Source: Solanum dulcamara (lineage: Eukaryota; Streptophyta; Magnoliopsida; Solanales; Solanaceae). Taken from it: 64,000 bases of DNA. The notes below the pieces were generated by a model. The model did not search any database. It was not told the origin of the DNA and saw nothing but the letters and a program-made list of their open reading frames with translations. The DNA lies in assembly GCF_947179165.1 (NCBI RefSeq), contig NC_077247.1:45180935-45244934 (forward strand), given 5' to 3'. Made by a program: the position numbers and the translations under genes. Of the stretch, positions 63,836-64,000 are shown piece by piece; position 1 is the stretch's first letter; each line of letters begins with the position of its first letter.

Positions 63836-64000
63836 CTAGGATTCGCCATCCTTCGTCTCTACCTTCATGCGATCAATAAATGATTTTCCATCAAGTTTTC
63901 GTGCAAAAAATCCTGCAAATATTTTCCTACGCGAATTCTTCGGAAAATTGGAGGATTATTTGGTTGCAATGAGGCTGTGTGCAGGTCTCAATTCAGAGTC
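63836..64000 (-). pseudogene. Gene F: SRG1-like 2OGD exon 4 fragment, frameshifted, cut by the window edge
   Basis: The minus strand matches the end of gene E exon 4 (DSELxPAHSL, LDGKS-like, MKVE-like, stop at 63838-63836). Relative to E there is one extra base near 63964-63967, after the SLI codons, giving a TAA three codons later. There is also one base fewer in an A run near 63905, which would return to frame. The two changes make the C-terminal tail unreadable. The upstream part lies outside the window, so this could be the end of a truncated but expressed gene. Confidence 0.75.

Overview
The window is plant nuclear DNA. It has multi-exon genes with GT-AG introns, AT-rich spacers, many LTR retrotransposons and MITEs, and a SINE-type 3' end that I recognise from Solanaceae. 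Solanaceae, probably Solanum, is my best guess. It rests on repeat families and protein similarity recalled from memory, not on a search.

Layout. (1) 891-6998, plus strand: an intact 12-exon ABCB (MDR/P-glycoprotein type) transporter of 1264 residues. (2) 7504-64000, all minus strand: a tandem cluster of SRG1-like 2-oxoglutarate/Fe(II) dioxygenase (2OGD) genes, each with four exons of nearly constant size. Genes A (7504-11186), B (14866-18252) and D (31328-33691) look intact. Gene C (22136-29335) has an open frame, but an iron-ligand His is replaced by Tyr and its first intron holds a 5.2 kb copia element. Gene E (60628-62775) is split in exon 1 by a 280-bp hAT-type MITE. Gene F (63836 to the window edge) is a frameshifted fragment. 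(3) 33817-57192: a 23.4 kb nested retrotransposon block just upstream of gene D. A copia element of about 5.3 kb has been entered twice by the same Ty3/gypsy chromovirus-like family (36759-45536 and 45756-55054), each time with a clean 5-bp target duplication. (4) 58303-58545, plus strand: a gibberellin 2-oxidase-like relic.

Smaller repeats fill the spacers and introns. They include a 634-bp DNA element whose unoccupied paralogous site lies 1.4 kb away, a GATGTATC minisatellite family, long inverted repeats, a four-copy tandem array and a (TA)n run.

The 2OGD genes probably act as soluble oxidases in specialised metabolism and the ABCB protein as a plasma-membrane exporter. Their adjacency is suggestive only; nothing in the sequence proves a shared pathway. 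The cluster shows birth and death of tandem genes, with losses by substitution, transposon insertion and frameshift.
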